Part shown: positions 25,779 through 34,230 of the stretch, in pieces
Layout: each line of letters starts with the position of its first letter
Position numbering within the stretch: the stretch's first letter is position 1
Assembly: GCA_046046915.1 (NCBI GenBank)
Contig: JBJOIT010000001.1
Coordinates: 1-64,000, forward strand
DNA from: JBEEJZ01 sp046046915
GTDB lineage: Bacteria > Pseudomonadota > Gammaproteobacteria > Burkholderiales > Burkholderiaceae_C
Direction of reading: 5' to 3'
DNA: 64,000 nt
The notes under the pieces: model-generated
The model's input: the letters and a program-made list of their open reading frames with translations, nothing else
Databases searched by the model: none
Told to the model about the DNA's origin: nothing
Translations under genes and position numbers: made by a program

Positions 25779-26963
25779 TCAGTCCCAGGACAAGGCGCCA
25801 CCCGACTGATACTCAATCACTCGGGTTTCAAAGAAATTTCGTTCCTTTTTCAGATCGATCATTTCGCTCATCCATGGGAAAGGATTCTCTTCATTAGGGA
25901 AGAGTGCTTCCAGGCCAATCTGGGTGGCCCGACGATTGGCGATGTAGCGCAGATAACCCTTGAACATGGATGCATTCATGCCCAGCACACCTCGGGGCAT
26001 GGTGTCCTCGGCGTAGCGATACTCAAGTTCTACGGCTTTTTCGAACAGGCCTCGGATTTCGGCCTTGAATTCGGCTGTCCACAGGTGCGGGTTTTCCAGT
26101 TTGAGCTGGTTGATGAGATCAATGCCGAAGTTGCAATGCATGGATTCATCGCGCAGGATGTATTGGTACTGCTCCGCCGCGCCGGTCATCTTGTTTTGCC
26201 GGCCCAGAGCCAGAATCTGCGTGAAGCCGACATAGAAGAAGAGCCCTTCCATCAGGCACGCAAACACGATGAGCGATTTCAGCAGGGTCTGATCGGTCTC
26301 TTGTGTGCCTGTATGGAAGTTGGGGTCCATGATCGCCGAAATGAACGGGATCAAAAATTCATCCTTGTCGCGGATGGACTGGACCTCGTTGTAGGCATTG
26401 AAGATCTCGCTTTCATCCAGGCCCAGCGATTCAACAATGTATTGATAGGCATGGGTGTGAATGGCTTCTTCAAACGCCTGGCGCAATAAAAATTGACGGC
26501 ACTCCGGTGCGGTGATGTGGCGGTAGGTGCCCAGAACAATGTTGTTGGCAGCCAGTGAGTCTGCCGTGACAAAAAAGCCCAGGTTACGTTTAACGATGCG
26601 GCGCTCGTCTTCAGTCAAGCCGTTCGGGTCTTTCCACAGTGCGATGTCCCGTGTCATGTTGACCTCTTGGGGCATCCAGTGGTTTGCGCAGGTGGCCAGG
26701 TATTTTTCCCAGGCCCACTTGTACTTGAACGGGACCAACTGGTTCACGTCAGTCTGGCCGTTGATGATGCGCTTGTCCGACGCGCGGACGCGACGGGTGG
26801 GCTTGATGTCTGTCGACGCAGTGGAAGGGGCAGGGGCGGCGGTGCTTACAGATGCCGAAGGATAAGACGCCAATGCAGGGGACTGCACAGGACTTGCCAC
26901 GGCAGGGCTGCGCGGCGGTGTCGCGATAGCAACAGGGGTGACTTCTTCGTCCCAGGTCAACAT
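25779..26963 (-). CDS. nrdB: Class Ia ribonucleotide reductase, beta subunit NrdB
   Basis: NrdB holds the diiron-tyrosyl radical that NrdA needs to reduce ribonucleotides. The 394-residue product has the metal and radical segment EEAIHTHAYQYI, in which Glu, His and Tyr align with Glu115, His118 and Tyr122 of E. coli NrdB; TADSLAANN supplies the first Asp. The C-terminus ends in the acidic and Tyr-containing tail that docks to NrdA. An Ala/Pro/Ser-rich stretch of about 45 residues precedes the core. The start is ATG 26963 (MLTWDEEV); an ATG four codons upstream is possible. It follows nrdA after 129 bases. Confidence 0.95.
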   Translation of the reverse strand: MLTWDEEVTPVAIATPPRSPAVASPVQSPALASYPSASVSTAAPAPSTASTDIKPTRRVRASDKRIINGQTDVNQLVPFKYKWAWEKYLATCANHWMPQEVNMTRDIALWKDPNGLTEDERRIVKRNLGFFVTADSLAANNIVLGTYRHITAPECRQFLLRQAFEEAIHTHAYQYIVESLGLDESEIFNAYNEVQSIRDKDEFLIPFISAIMDPNFHTGTQETDQTLLKSLIVFACLMEGLFFYVGFTQILALGRQNKMTGAAEQYQYILRDESMHCNFGIDLINQLKLENPHLWTAEFKAEIRGLFEKAVELEYRYAEDTMPRGVLGMNASMFKGYLRYIANRRATQIGLEALFPNEENPFPWMSEMIDLKKERNFFETRVIEYQSGGALSWD

Positions 26964-26991
26964 ATGTGATTCCAATCAAAGAATTATGTAA

Positions 26992-27031
26992 GCAGCGAAT
27001 TGAAATGAAAAGAATTCTTTCGATTCGCTGC
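26992..27031. repeat. Nested inverted repeat between nrdA and nrdB
   Basis: GCAGCGAAT (26992-27000) and ATTCGCTGC (27023-27031) are exact reverse complements. They enclose the perfect 12-base palindrome AAAGAATTCTTT (27009-27020). In the nrdAB transcript this would form a hairpin about 30 bases before the nrdB start. There is no T run, so it may affect mRNA stability or translation rather than termination. Confidence 0.5.
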
Positions 27032-27092
27032 GCGTGTTGTTGTGTGCCGGCATCGAATAGTGCGCCATTGAGCGTATTCGACGCCTATTTTT

Positions 27093-30005
27093 TTACTGGC
27101 AGGATTCGCAGGTCGGGTCGTCTACACCGCAGAACTTGATGTCGGTGGCCGGCCCTTGTGCCATTTGTTCGCGGGCTGCAGCAGCAGCCGCTTCCAGTGC
27201 ACTCATGGCCGCCGGCGCTGCGGGGCCGCTGCCGGACGAGACCGCATTCAACTGCCCTGCCGTCACGGTGGATTTTTCTGCGTGCGTGGCCGACATGGTA
27301 CGCAGGTAGTAGGTGGTCTTCAGACCGCGCAACCATGCCAGCTTGTAGGTGTCGTCCAACTTTTTGCCTGATGCGCCAGCCATATAGATATTGAGCGACT
27401 GTGCTTGGTCGATCCACTTCTGACGACGAGCTGCAGCCTCGACCAACCAGCGTGTTTCGACTTCAAAGGCGGTGGCATACAGTGCCTTGATGTCGGCGGG
27501 CACGCGGTCGATGGGGACCAGGGAGCCGTCGAAGTGTTTCAGGTCCATCACCATCACGTCATCCCATAGGCCCAAGCGCTTGAGGTCACGTACCAGGTAG
27601 CTGTTGATGACGGTGAACTCGCCGGACAAATTGGACTTGACCGACAGGTTGCCAAAGCAGGGCTCAATGGAGGCGTCTACCCCGATGATGTTGGAAATGG
27701 TGGCCGTTGGGGCTATCGCCACGCAGTTGGAATTGCGCATGCCATCCTGAGCGATTTTCTTACGCAGGCTGTCCCAGTCCAGCGTAGACGAACGATCGAC
27801 TTCGACGTAGCCACCACGTGCACGCTCCAGCATGTCCAGCGTGTCGATGGGCAGTATGCCCTGATCCCACAGCGAGCCCTTGTAGCTTGAGTAACGGCCA
27901 CGCTCTCGCGCCAGCTCGGTCGATGCTTCATAGGCGTAGTAGCAGATGGCTTCCATCGACTGGTCAGCAAATTGCACCGCTGCATCGCTGGCGTAGGGAA
28001 TGCGCAGCTCATACAACGCATCCTGGAAGGCCATCAGACCCAAGCCGACCGGACGGTGGCGCAGGTTGGAGTCGCGCGCCTTTTTGACAGCGTAGTAGTT
28101 GATGTCGATCACGTTGTCGAGCATGCGCATGGCGATCGAAATCGTCTTTTGCAGTTTGGCATGATCCAGCGCGCCATCCTTCAAGTGTTGCAGCAAATTG
28201 ACCGATCCCAGGTTGCACACGGCAGTCTCGGTGTCGCTGGTGTTGAGCGTGATCTCGGTACACAGATTGCTTGAGTGCACCACGCCTGCATGCTGCTGGG
28301 GCGAGCGGACGTTGCAGGCATCCTTGAAGGTGATCCAGGGGTGACCGGTTTCGAACAACATGGTCAGCATCTTGCGCCACAGGTCAGAAGCTTGTAGTGT
28401 GCGGGCTGGCTTGATTTCGCCACGAGCGGCTTTTTCTTCGTAGGCCACATAAGCGCGTTCGAACTCGGCGCCAAACTTGTCGTGAAGGTCGGGCACGTTG
28501 CTGGGGGAGAACAGGGTCCAGGTGCCTTTTTCCATGACGCGACGCATGAACAGGTCGGGGATCCAGTTGGCCGTGTTCATGTCGTGGGTGCGGCGGCGGT
28601 CGTCGCCCGTGTTCTTGCGCAGCTCCAGGAACTCTTCAATGTCGAGGTGCCAGGTTTCCAGGTAGGTGCAGACCGCACCCTTGCGTTTGCCTCCCTGGTT
28701 GACGGCCACAGCGGTGTCGTTCACCACCTTCAGGAACGGGACCACGCCTTGTGATTCGCCATTGGTTCCCTTGATGTGGCTGCCCAGCGCACGCACACGG
28801 GTCCAGTCGTTGCCCAGACCGCCTGCAAATTTGGACAGCAGCGCGTTCTCCTTGATGGACTCGTAGATGCCATCCAGGTCGTCGGGCACGGTGGTCAGGT
28901 AGCAGCTCGACAACTGCGAGCGCAGGGTGCCGCTGTTGAACAGCGTGGGCGTGCTGGACATGAAGTCGAAGCTGGAAAGCACCTGGTAGAACTCGATCGC
29001 GCGGGCTTCACGGTCGATTTCATTCAGGGACAGGCCCATGGCCACGCGCATGAAAAATGCCTGGGGCAGCTCTATGCGGGTCTTGCCTACATGCAGGAAG
29101 TAGCGGTCATACAAGGTTTGCAGACCGAGGTAATCGAACTTCAGGTCTTGCTCTGATTTCAGCGCGCCAGCCAGTTTTTTAAGGTCGAACTGCAGCAGGC
29201 GTTCATCCAGCAAGTCGTTTTCGACGCCGGTCTTGATGAACTGAGGGAAGTAATCCTCATAGGCTTGGGCCATGTCCGCTGGGGCAACATCTTTTCCCAG
29301 CACCTCTTTTGCAATGGTGTGAAACAGCAGGCGTGCCGTGGCGTAGGTGTAGTCGGGATCCTTTTCGATCAAGGTACGCGCAGCCAGAACAGACGCCTTG
29401 TAAACCTCCTCCATGGGGACACCGTCATAGAGGTTGCGCATGGTTTCCGCCAGGATCGGCTCTGGCCGGACGTCAGCGCCCAGGCCTGAGCAAGCCGAGC
29501 GGATGATGTCTTGCAGGCGATCCAGATCCAGCGCAACGCGCTGACCGTTGTCCATGACGTGCAAGGCTGGGGCCTGTGGGGCAGTTTGCGCGGACTTCTT
29601 GGCCCGTTCTTGTGTGCGCTTTTCGCGATAAAGCACGTAAGCGCGTGCGATTTCATGATGGCCGCCGCGCATCAGGCCCAACTCGACGTGGTCCTGAACG
29701 TCCTCGATGTGAAAGGTACCGCCACCGGGACGCGAACGGATCAAGGCACGGATCACGGCCTGGGTCAGACTGTCCACCGTCTCACGCACGCTTGCGGACG
29801 CTGCGCCCTGGGTGCCATGCACAGCCAAGAACGCCTTCATCATTGCCACGGCAATCTTGTTGGGCTCAAAAGGGACCACAGCGCCATTGCGGCGGATGAT
29901 TTGGTAATGGCTGAGAGATTGGGGACCAGCGGCCATCTCATCTCGCAGAGGTGTTGCGCCGGAGGTGCTCTGAAAGGGGGCGGGGGCGTTCAAAACGGTT
30001 TGCAT
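27093..30005 (-). CDS. nrdA: Class Ia ribonucleotide reductase, alpha subunit NrdA
   Basis: NrdA is the catalytic subunit that makes deoxyribonucleoside diphosphates. At 970 residues it is long. An N-terminal ATP-cone (from about residue 35, IIRRNGAVVPFEPNKIAVAM) is followed by a second, more diverged ATP-cone-like region (from about 148, VMDNGQRVALDLDRLQDI), then the barrel domain with NLCTEITLNTSDTETAVCNL and GLMAFQDALYELRI. The C-terminal tail has the redox pair CESCQ that is re-reduced by thioredoxin. GAGGAAATC precedes the ATG. Expression probably responds to NrdR through the boxes upstream. Confidence 0.97.
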   Translation of the reverse strand: MQTVLNAPAPFQSTSGATPLRDEMAAGPQSLSHYQIIRRNGAVVPFEPNKIAVAMMKAFLAVHGTQGAASASVRETVDSLTQAVIRALIRSRPGGGTFHIEDVQDHVELGLMRGGHHEIARAYVLYREKRTQERAKKSAQTAPQAPALHVMDNGQRVALDLDRLQDIIRSACSGLGADVRPEPILAETMRNLYDGVPMEEVYKASVLAARTLIEKDPDYTYATARLLFHTIAKEVLGKDVAPADMAQAYEDYFPQFIKTGVENDLLDERLLQFDLKKLAGALKSEQDLKFDYLGLQTLYDRYFLHVGKTRIELPQAFFMRVAMGLSLNEIDREARAIEFYQVLSSFDFMSSTPTLFNSGTLRSQLSSCYLTTVPDDLDGIYESIKENALLSKFAGGLGNDWTRVRALGSHIKGTNGESQGVVPFLKVVNDTAVAVNQGGKRKGAVCTYLETWHLDIEEFLELRKNTGDDRRRTHDMNTANWIPDLFMRRVMEKGTWTLFSPSNVPDLHDKFGAEFERAYVAYEEKAARGEIKPARTLQASDLWRKMLTMLFETGHPWITFKDACNVRSPQQHAGVVHSSNLCTEITLNTSDTETAVCNLGSVNLLQHLKDGALDHAKLQKTISIAMRMLDNVIDINYYAVKKARDSNLRHRPVGLGLMAFQDALYELRIPYASDAAVQFADQSMEAICYYAYEASTELARERGRYSSYKGSLWDQGILPIDTLDMLERARGGYVEVDRSSTLDWDSLRKKIAQDGMRNSNCVAIAPTATISNIIGVDASIEPCFGNLSVKSNLSGEFTVINSYLVRDLKRLGLWDDVMVMDLKHFDGSLVPIDRVPADIKALYATAFEVETRWLVEAAARRQKWIDQAQSLNIYMAGASGKKLDDTYKLAWLRGLKTTYYLRTMSATHAEKSTVTAGQLNAVSSGSGPAAPAAMSALEAAAAAAREQMAQGPATDIKFCGVDDPTCESCQ

Positions 30006-30088
30006 GATTTCCTCGTTTTATGCATTAACAACTACGGCCGCACGATGCCTCGTTCGACTACTTGGGATCAATAGGTTTTGTGTGGGTC

Positions 30089-30104
30089 ACACTATATATG
30101 GTGT
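30089..30104 (-). promoter_or_regulatory. NrdR box 1 (over the nrdA -10 element)
   Basis: ACACTATATATGGTGT matches the NrdR palindrome ACACWATATATWGTGT at 15 of 16 positions. NrdR is the zinc-finger/ATP-cone repressor of ribonucleotide reductase genes. The site covers the -10 of the predicted nrdA promoter, so binding would block RNA polymerase. Confidence 0.85.
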
Positions 30105-30119
30105 GTGTGAGCTCATCAA
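30091..30119 (-). promoter_or_regulatory. Sigma-70 promoter of nrdA
   Basis: Read on the minus strand: -35 TTGATG (complement of 30114-30119), a 17-base spacer, and -10 TATAGT (complement of 30091-30096). Transcription would start near 30084, about 80 bases before the nrdA ATG. Confidence 0.7.
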
Positions 30120-30120
30120 G

Positions 30121-30136
30121 CCACTACGGGTAGTGT
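30121..30136 (-). promoter_or_regulatory. NrdR-like box 2, 32 bp from box 1
   Basis: The minus strand reads ACACTACCCGTAGTGG, which keeps both arms (ACACTA and TAGTG) of the NrdR palindrome but not the AT centre. It starts exactly 32 bases from box 1, the three-turn spacing known for paired NrdR boxes, and the pair flanks the -35 element. Confidence 0.6.
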
Positions 30137-30204
30137 ATCGGCCAGATTTGCTGGCCAAGTGCGTCAGAGGCTGCCGATGCAAAAAAATATATTTTTGGCC
30201 GAAT

Positions 30205-30810
30205 TTAAGACCGATGTTCGGGGAAACACCTATCGCCCCAGCCGAGGGTTTCTTGTAAGAGAGACCAGTCAAAACCGGGACCTGGGTCTGCCTTGCGGCC
30301 AGGGGCTACATGTTCATGCCCTGCGATCAGCGGTGTGCCGTAATGTTTGCGCAGGGCGACGCACAGGGGCGTAAGTGTGCGGTACTGGGCGTCCTCAAAA
30401 AGCCCCCCCTCTAGCCCCTCCAATTCGATGCCTATCGAGTAGTCGTTGCAGTTCTCTCGTCCAAGGTAGCTGGATCGGCCCGCGTGCCAAGCACGGTCGT
30501 CACAACTGACAAACTGGGTCAGGCGACCGTCCCGACCGATGAAAAAGTGCGATGAGACTTCGAGGCCTCTGATCGTGGCGAAATAGGGGTGCTCATCCCA
30601 GTCGAGTCGGTTGGTGAACAAGCGTTCCACCGCGTTGCCACCGAACACCCCTGGAGGCAAGCTGATGGAATGCAGCAAAATGAGGTCCAGCGAGCTGCCT
30701 GCGGGACGCTTCCCAAAATTGGGCGAGGGTAGGTGTTTCGCAAGCCCATACCAACCCTGCGCCCATGGCATCTCTTGGGCGCCAGAGGATGCTAAATCAA
30801 TGGACGTCAT
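30205..30810 (-). CDS. ampD: 1,6-anhydro-N-acetylmuramyl-L-alanine amidase AmpD
   Basis: AmpD cleaves the peptide from anhydro-muropeptides in the cytoplasm during cell-wall recycling. The 201-residue amidase_2 protein has the zinc ligand His47 in LLHSISLPPG, the substrate strand SSHFFIGRDGRLTQFVSCDDRAWHAG (seen in parts), IGIELEG, and the C-terminal GHEHVAPGRKADPGPGF with further ligands. It overlaps the end of pilR by 14 bases, a Burkholderiales arrangement. It works in the same recycling pathway as mpl at 18.2-19.6 kb. Confidence 0.95.
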   Translation of the reverse strand: MTSIDLASSGAQEMPWAQGWYGLAKHLPSPNFGKRPAGSSLDLILLHSISLPPGVFGGNAVERLFTNRLDWDEHPYFATIRGLEVSSHFFIGRDGRLTQFVSCDDRAWHAGRSSYLGRENCNDYSIGIELEGLEGGLFEDAQYRTLTPLCVALRKHYGTPLIAGHEHVAPGRKADPGPGFDWSLLQETLGWGDRCFPEHRS

Positions 30811-32272
30811 CGGTCATGTCGCTCCCCTGTGGCACGTCGATATTCAATCGAGCAATACGGTAGCGAATTTGACGCAGGCTGAGACCCAGACGCGCGGCCG
30901 CTGCAGTTCGATTGAAGCCTGTTTCTTGCAGGGTTCGCACCAAGATGTCTCTTTCCTGCTGATCCAGGTGGTGTTGCAGGTCATGAGGAATGTCGCTGTT
31001 GCGGTCGGAAGACGATGGTTGCAAGTCGGCGGCTCGCGTGCTGACCCACAGATCCCCTGAACGAGTGGTATCTGGCTCCTGAAGTAATCCCAATACGCCG
31101 TCCTCGCTTAATGCGACGGCTCGGTGCAGCAGGTTTTCAAGCTCCCGGACATTGCCCTGCAAGGGGTCCAGGCTCAGCTGATCCATCATGGCCTGTGTCA
31201 TCAAGGGTACTGAGATGCCGGATTCTCCGGCGATGCGTCTGAGCAGCGCTTCGCAAAGGGCGGGCAGGTCGGCCCGACGTTCGCGCAAGGGCGGCATGTG
31301 GATTTCGATCACATTCAGGCGGTAATACAGGTCCTGCCGGAAGCGCCCAGCCTGCACCTCGCTCGACAAGTCCTTGTGTGTGGCACTCACGATACGGACA
31401 TCGAGTTGCTCTTCGATGGTCGAACCCACTGGCCTGACCCGGCGTTCCTGTATGGCGCGCAGCAACTTGGACTGCATGGCCAGTGGCAGGTCGCCAATCT
31501 CGTCGAGAAACAGGGTGCCGCCCCGCGCTGCCTGAAAAAAACCATCGCGGTCCTGGTTCGCGCCGGTGAAGGCGCCCTTCTTGACACCGAAAAACTCGGC
31601 CTCCAACAAAGCCTCCGGGATGGCGCCGCAGTTGACCGCCACGATGGGGCCGTCGGCTCTGTGGCTGTTGGCGTGCAGTGCGCAGGCCGCCAGCTCCTTG
31701 CCCGTGCCGGATTCGCCCCGAACCAGAACGGGGGCCATGCTACGCGCGACTTTGACGATCCGATCTTTGACTTGGCGCATGATCGCCGACTCGCCCACCA
31801 TCTGTTCCAGGGCGCGCCGGCCTGGCATAGAGCTTGTGCGCGTAGTTTCATGCCGGTTGGCCAGCTCGGCATAAGCGGCAGGGGCCGTGCTGTCTTGCAT
31901 GGCAGATGCGATCACCGACCGGAATTGCTTCAAGTCCACCGGCTTGGTCAGGTAATCGAACGCCCCGGACTTCAGGGATTCCACCGCGTTCTCAGCCGAG
32001 CCATATGCCGTGATCACGATGCACTTTTCGGTTCGTTGTTGCTCGCGGACCTGTTGTAGCAAGCCAGTGCCCAGGCCGTCGGGCAAACGCATGTCTGTGA
32101 TCAGCAGATCAAAGCGCTGCTGCTCTAGGCGCTGTCGCGCTTCTAGCAAGCTGCCAGCGGTTTCGACGCGGTAGCCTTCGCGAAGTAGCGTCAGTTCGTA
32201 CAAGGTGCGCAAGTCGGGCTCATCATCGACGACAAGGACCGACTGCTGACGGGAGGTAGCTTTGGATGCCAT
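30797..32272 (-). CDS. pilR: Sigma-54-dependent response regulator PilR
   Basis: A 491-residue NtrC-type activator. The receiver domain has phospho-acceptor Asp60 (LLITDMRLPDG) and Lys110. The AAA+ domain has Walker A GESGTGKE at 186-193, the sigma-54 contact loop GAFTGA at 233-238 and LFLDEIGDLPLAMQ. The C-terminal Fis-type helix-turn-helix is NRTAAAARLGLSLRQIRYRI. Paired with PilS, it activates pilin transcription by sigma-54 polymerase. It sits between pilS and ampD; the pilA gene itself is not here. Confidence 0.94.
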   Translation of the reverse strand: MASKATSRQQSVLVVDDEPDLRTLYELTLLREGYRVETAGSLLEARQRLEQQRFDLLITDMRLPDGLGTGLLQQVREQQRTEKCIVITAYGSAENAVESLKSGAFDYLTKPVDLKQFRSVIASAMQDSTAPAAYAELANRHETTRTSSMPGRRALEQMVGESAIMRQVKDRIVKVARSMAPVLVRGESGTGKELAACALHANSHRADGPIVAVNCGAIPEALLEAEFFGVKKGAFTGANQDRDGFFQAARGGTLFLDEIGDLPLAMQSKLLRAIQERRVRPVGSTIEEQLDVRIVSATHKDLSSEVQAGRFRQDLYYRLNVIEIHMPPLRERRADLPALCEALLRRIAGESGISVPLMTQAMMDQLSLDPLQGNVRELENLLHRAVALSEDGVLGLLQEPDTTRSGDLWVSTRAADLQPSSSDRNSDIPHDLQHHLDQQERDILVRTLQETGFNRTAAAARLGLSLRQIRYRIARLNIDVPQGSDMTDDVH

Positions 32273-32301
32273 GAGTTTTCAGGGTTTTCAAACAGTCTTT
32301 G

Positions 32302-33999
32302 TCAGGTCGATTGATCGATGCGTTGCAAAACAAGCTGGAATTCGTTGCCTTCCACGCGACGACCGTCCATGAACCTCGTGCAGCGCTGGTAGCGCAGCGT
32401 GGCGCCGTGGCCTTCGCAGAGCTCTCGGCAGATAAACAGCCCCAAGCCGCTAGATCGGCTTTCGGAGGAGAAGAATGGCTCGAACAAATGGCGCTCCACA
32501 GACTGGTCTAGGGGCGCACCGTTGCTCCACACGCCCAGCATGACAGGTGTCGCGGGATCACTGCGAGTGCTCACTTGAATGGCGCCGGCAGACGGTGCTG
32601 CGTAGCGGCGTGCGTTGTCCAGCAGATTCACCAGAACCCGGCGCAGGTGATCGCTGTCAAAAACGACGCGTACCTCCGGCAAGGCCAGATCCAGCTGAAG
32701 TACCCCCTGATCCGAATTTTGCTGTCCCCAATCGCGGCAAACCCGTCGCGTGCTCTCATCCAGTGCCAATGTGGGTTGGGATCCGTCCAAATCCTTGTTT
32801 TTAACGCGTGACACGTTGAGGATGTCCTCCACAATCTTCTCCAGCCGGCGTGCATTCTGCTGCACCATGCGTGTGAGTTGCTGTTGGTGAGGTTGGGTCA
32901 AGTCTTCTTCCAGCAGGGCATTTGCTTGCGCGATGGCAGCCAATGGATTGCGGATTTCGTGTGCCACCGCGACGGACATGCGTCCCATGCTGGCCAACTG
33001 GGCGGCGCGCATTTGAGCCTCCATTTCACGTTGGTCCTGTAAAAACATCACGCATAGACGTTCAATGGATCCACCGATTGGCGCAGTCAACCGTGTTCTG
33101 ACCTGCACTTGCCGCGGGCCTTGCCCTGCGTGATGAATGCTTGCTGGGGTCTGTGCCAGTCCGTTGCGGAAAAAACTCAGCTCAGTGAGTTTCAGCAGCG
33201 CTTGCCAACCGGCCTCTGATCCTAGCGCCCATGGAACCGGTGCTGACAAGGCGGGGCCACCCAATAAGGTGCGGGCGGCGGGGTTGGCTGCATGGACATT
33301 GCCTTGGTCATCCACCACCAGCACGCCATCTCTCAGGGACTCGATCACCAGCTCGTTGATTTGAAGTTGCACCCGCACGGCTCGAAGGCTGCGGGTCGAT
33401 TTTTTCTCTTCCAGTGCCAGACGGTTGGAGAGCAGGCTAGCCAAAAAAGCAATGGCAAAACCGCCGGCGCCTGTCAGCGCAGACTGGGCAAAGCGTGCTG
33501 CGCTGTCGACATGGTTGTGCAAGGCCCACCAAGTAGCGTGGGCCAGCAAGAGCAGAGTGGCCCCAGCAGCAGTGCCCAAGGACAAGGACAGATTGCCCAA
33601 CACCCCGGACAGAAGCACCGGTAGCGACAGCAGAAGAGCGTAATTGAGCGTGCTGCCCTGAAAAAATTGCAGGGCGATGAAAACCATCAGGTCGACGCCC
33701 ACCGTCAATGCCCATTGGGGGTCGAAATTAGGCCCAAGGCGGCGCGCGGGGTGCAGCAGTCGCACCATCAGGCTGGCCACGAAATAGCCACATGACATCA
33801 GTAACAACCACGGATCCAGACTGGCGCCAGTGCTCAATAAGAAGGCCTGCAAGGCGATCAACACTGCACCTACGGTCACGCGTGCAGTCATGAAGCCACG
33901 CCATAGCCTGACAAATTCTGCAACCGGTGCGGAGCGACCTGGTGTGTCGCGGTCCATGTCGGGCCCGAACCAGGAAACAGCCTCCGATGGCACCTGCAC
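32302..33999 (-). CDS. pilS: Sensor histidine kinase PilS
   Basis: A 565-residue kinase with about six N-terminal membrane segments (about residues 38-190), a PAS-like domain (about 218-320), the phospho-acceptor His347 in VAHEIRNPLAAI, and the ATPase boxes VLVNLLDNARRYA and RSSGLGLFICRELCEG. This is the PilS layout, in which the membrane domain senses pilin in the inner membrane. I kept GTG 33999, directly after the stop of the zinc-ribbon gene; ATG 33957 (MDRDTPGRS) is a reasonable alternative. pilR follows 29 bases after its stop. Confidence 0.92.
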   Translation of the reverse strand: MQVPSEAVSWFGPDMDRDTPGRSAPVAEFVRLWRGFMTARVTVGAVLIALQAFLLSTGASLDPWLLLMSCGYFVASLMVRLLHPARRLGPNFDPQWALTVGVDLMVFIALQFFQGSTLNYALLLSLPVLLSGVLGNLSLSLGTAAGATLLLLAHATWWALHNHVDSAARFAQSALTGAGGFAIAFLASLLSNRLALEEKKSTRSLRAVRVQLQINELVIESLRDGVLVVDDQGNVHAANPAARTLLGGPALSAPVPWALGSEAGWQALLKLTELSFFRNGLAQTPASIHHAGQGPRQVQVRTRLTAPIGGSIERLCVMFLQDQREMEAQMRAAQLASMGRMSVAVAHEIRNPLAAIAQANALLEEDLTQPHQQQLTRMVQQNARRLEKIVEDILNVSRVKNKDLDGSQPTLALDESTRRVCRDWGQQNSDQGVLQLDLALPEVRVVFDSDHLRRVLVNLLDNARRYAAPSAGAIQVSTRSDPATPVMLGVWSNGAPLDQSVERHLFEPFFSSESRSSGLGLFICRELCEGHGATLRYQRCTRFMDGRRVEGNEFQLVLQRIDQST

Positions 34000-34230
34000 T
34001 CAGCCCTCCAGAAGGCGCTTGTGGGCCTGGCAGCAGTAAGCGCCGCGTTGCCCGCTCACCGACTCGGCCTTAGGGAGGTGCAGGCCGCAATGTTGGCAAG
34101 CGACCATCGGGCTGGCGTCGGTCGGTGGTTGCGCACGGGATTCGTCATGAGCAACCCCACCGGCGGCACGTCCAGATTTCCACAGCCACAGTACAAGCGC
34201 ACACACGGCCAGCAGCAAGATCAGTTTCAC
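34000..34230 (-). CDS. PP0621-like zinc-ribbon membrane miniprotein
   Basis: A 76-residue protein with one N-terminal membrane helix (LILLLAVCALVLWLW), a short polar linker, and a C-terminal metal-binding pattern MVACQHCGLHLPKAE followed by YCCQAHKRLLEG. The GTG at 34230 overlaps the stop of the CcsA-like gene as GTGA, and its own stop touches the pilS start. The family is a small conserved one of unknown function. Its place between the CcsA-like gene and pilS, with coupled starts, suggests co-expression with pilSR. Confidence 0.8.
   Translation of the reverse strand: MKLILLLAVCALVLWLWKSGRAAGGVAHDESRAQPPTDASPMVACQHCGLHLPKAESVSGQRGAYCCQAHKRLLEG

Noticed and set aside
30068..30083. A third NrdR-like box, 21 bp from box 1
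   Set aside because: It keeps only one arm (GTGT) and about 11 of 16 positions, and box 2 at 32 bp has both arms and the known spacing.
30183..30196. AT palindrome AAAAATATATTTTT after ampD as an intrinsic terminator
   Set aside because: It has a T-rich side but no G+C stem, so a stable terminator hairpin is not supported. It may be a weak stop or simply AT-rich DNA.
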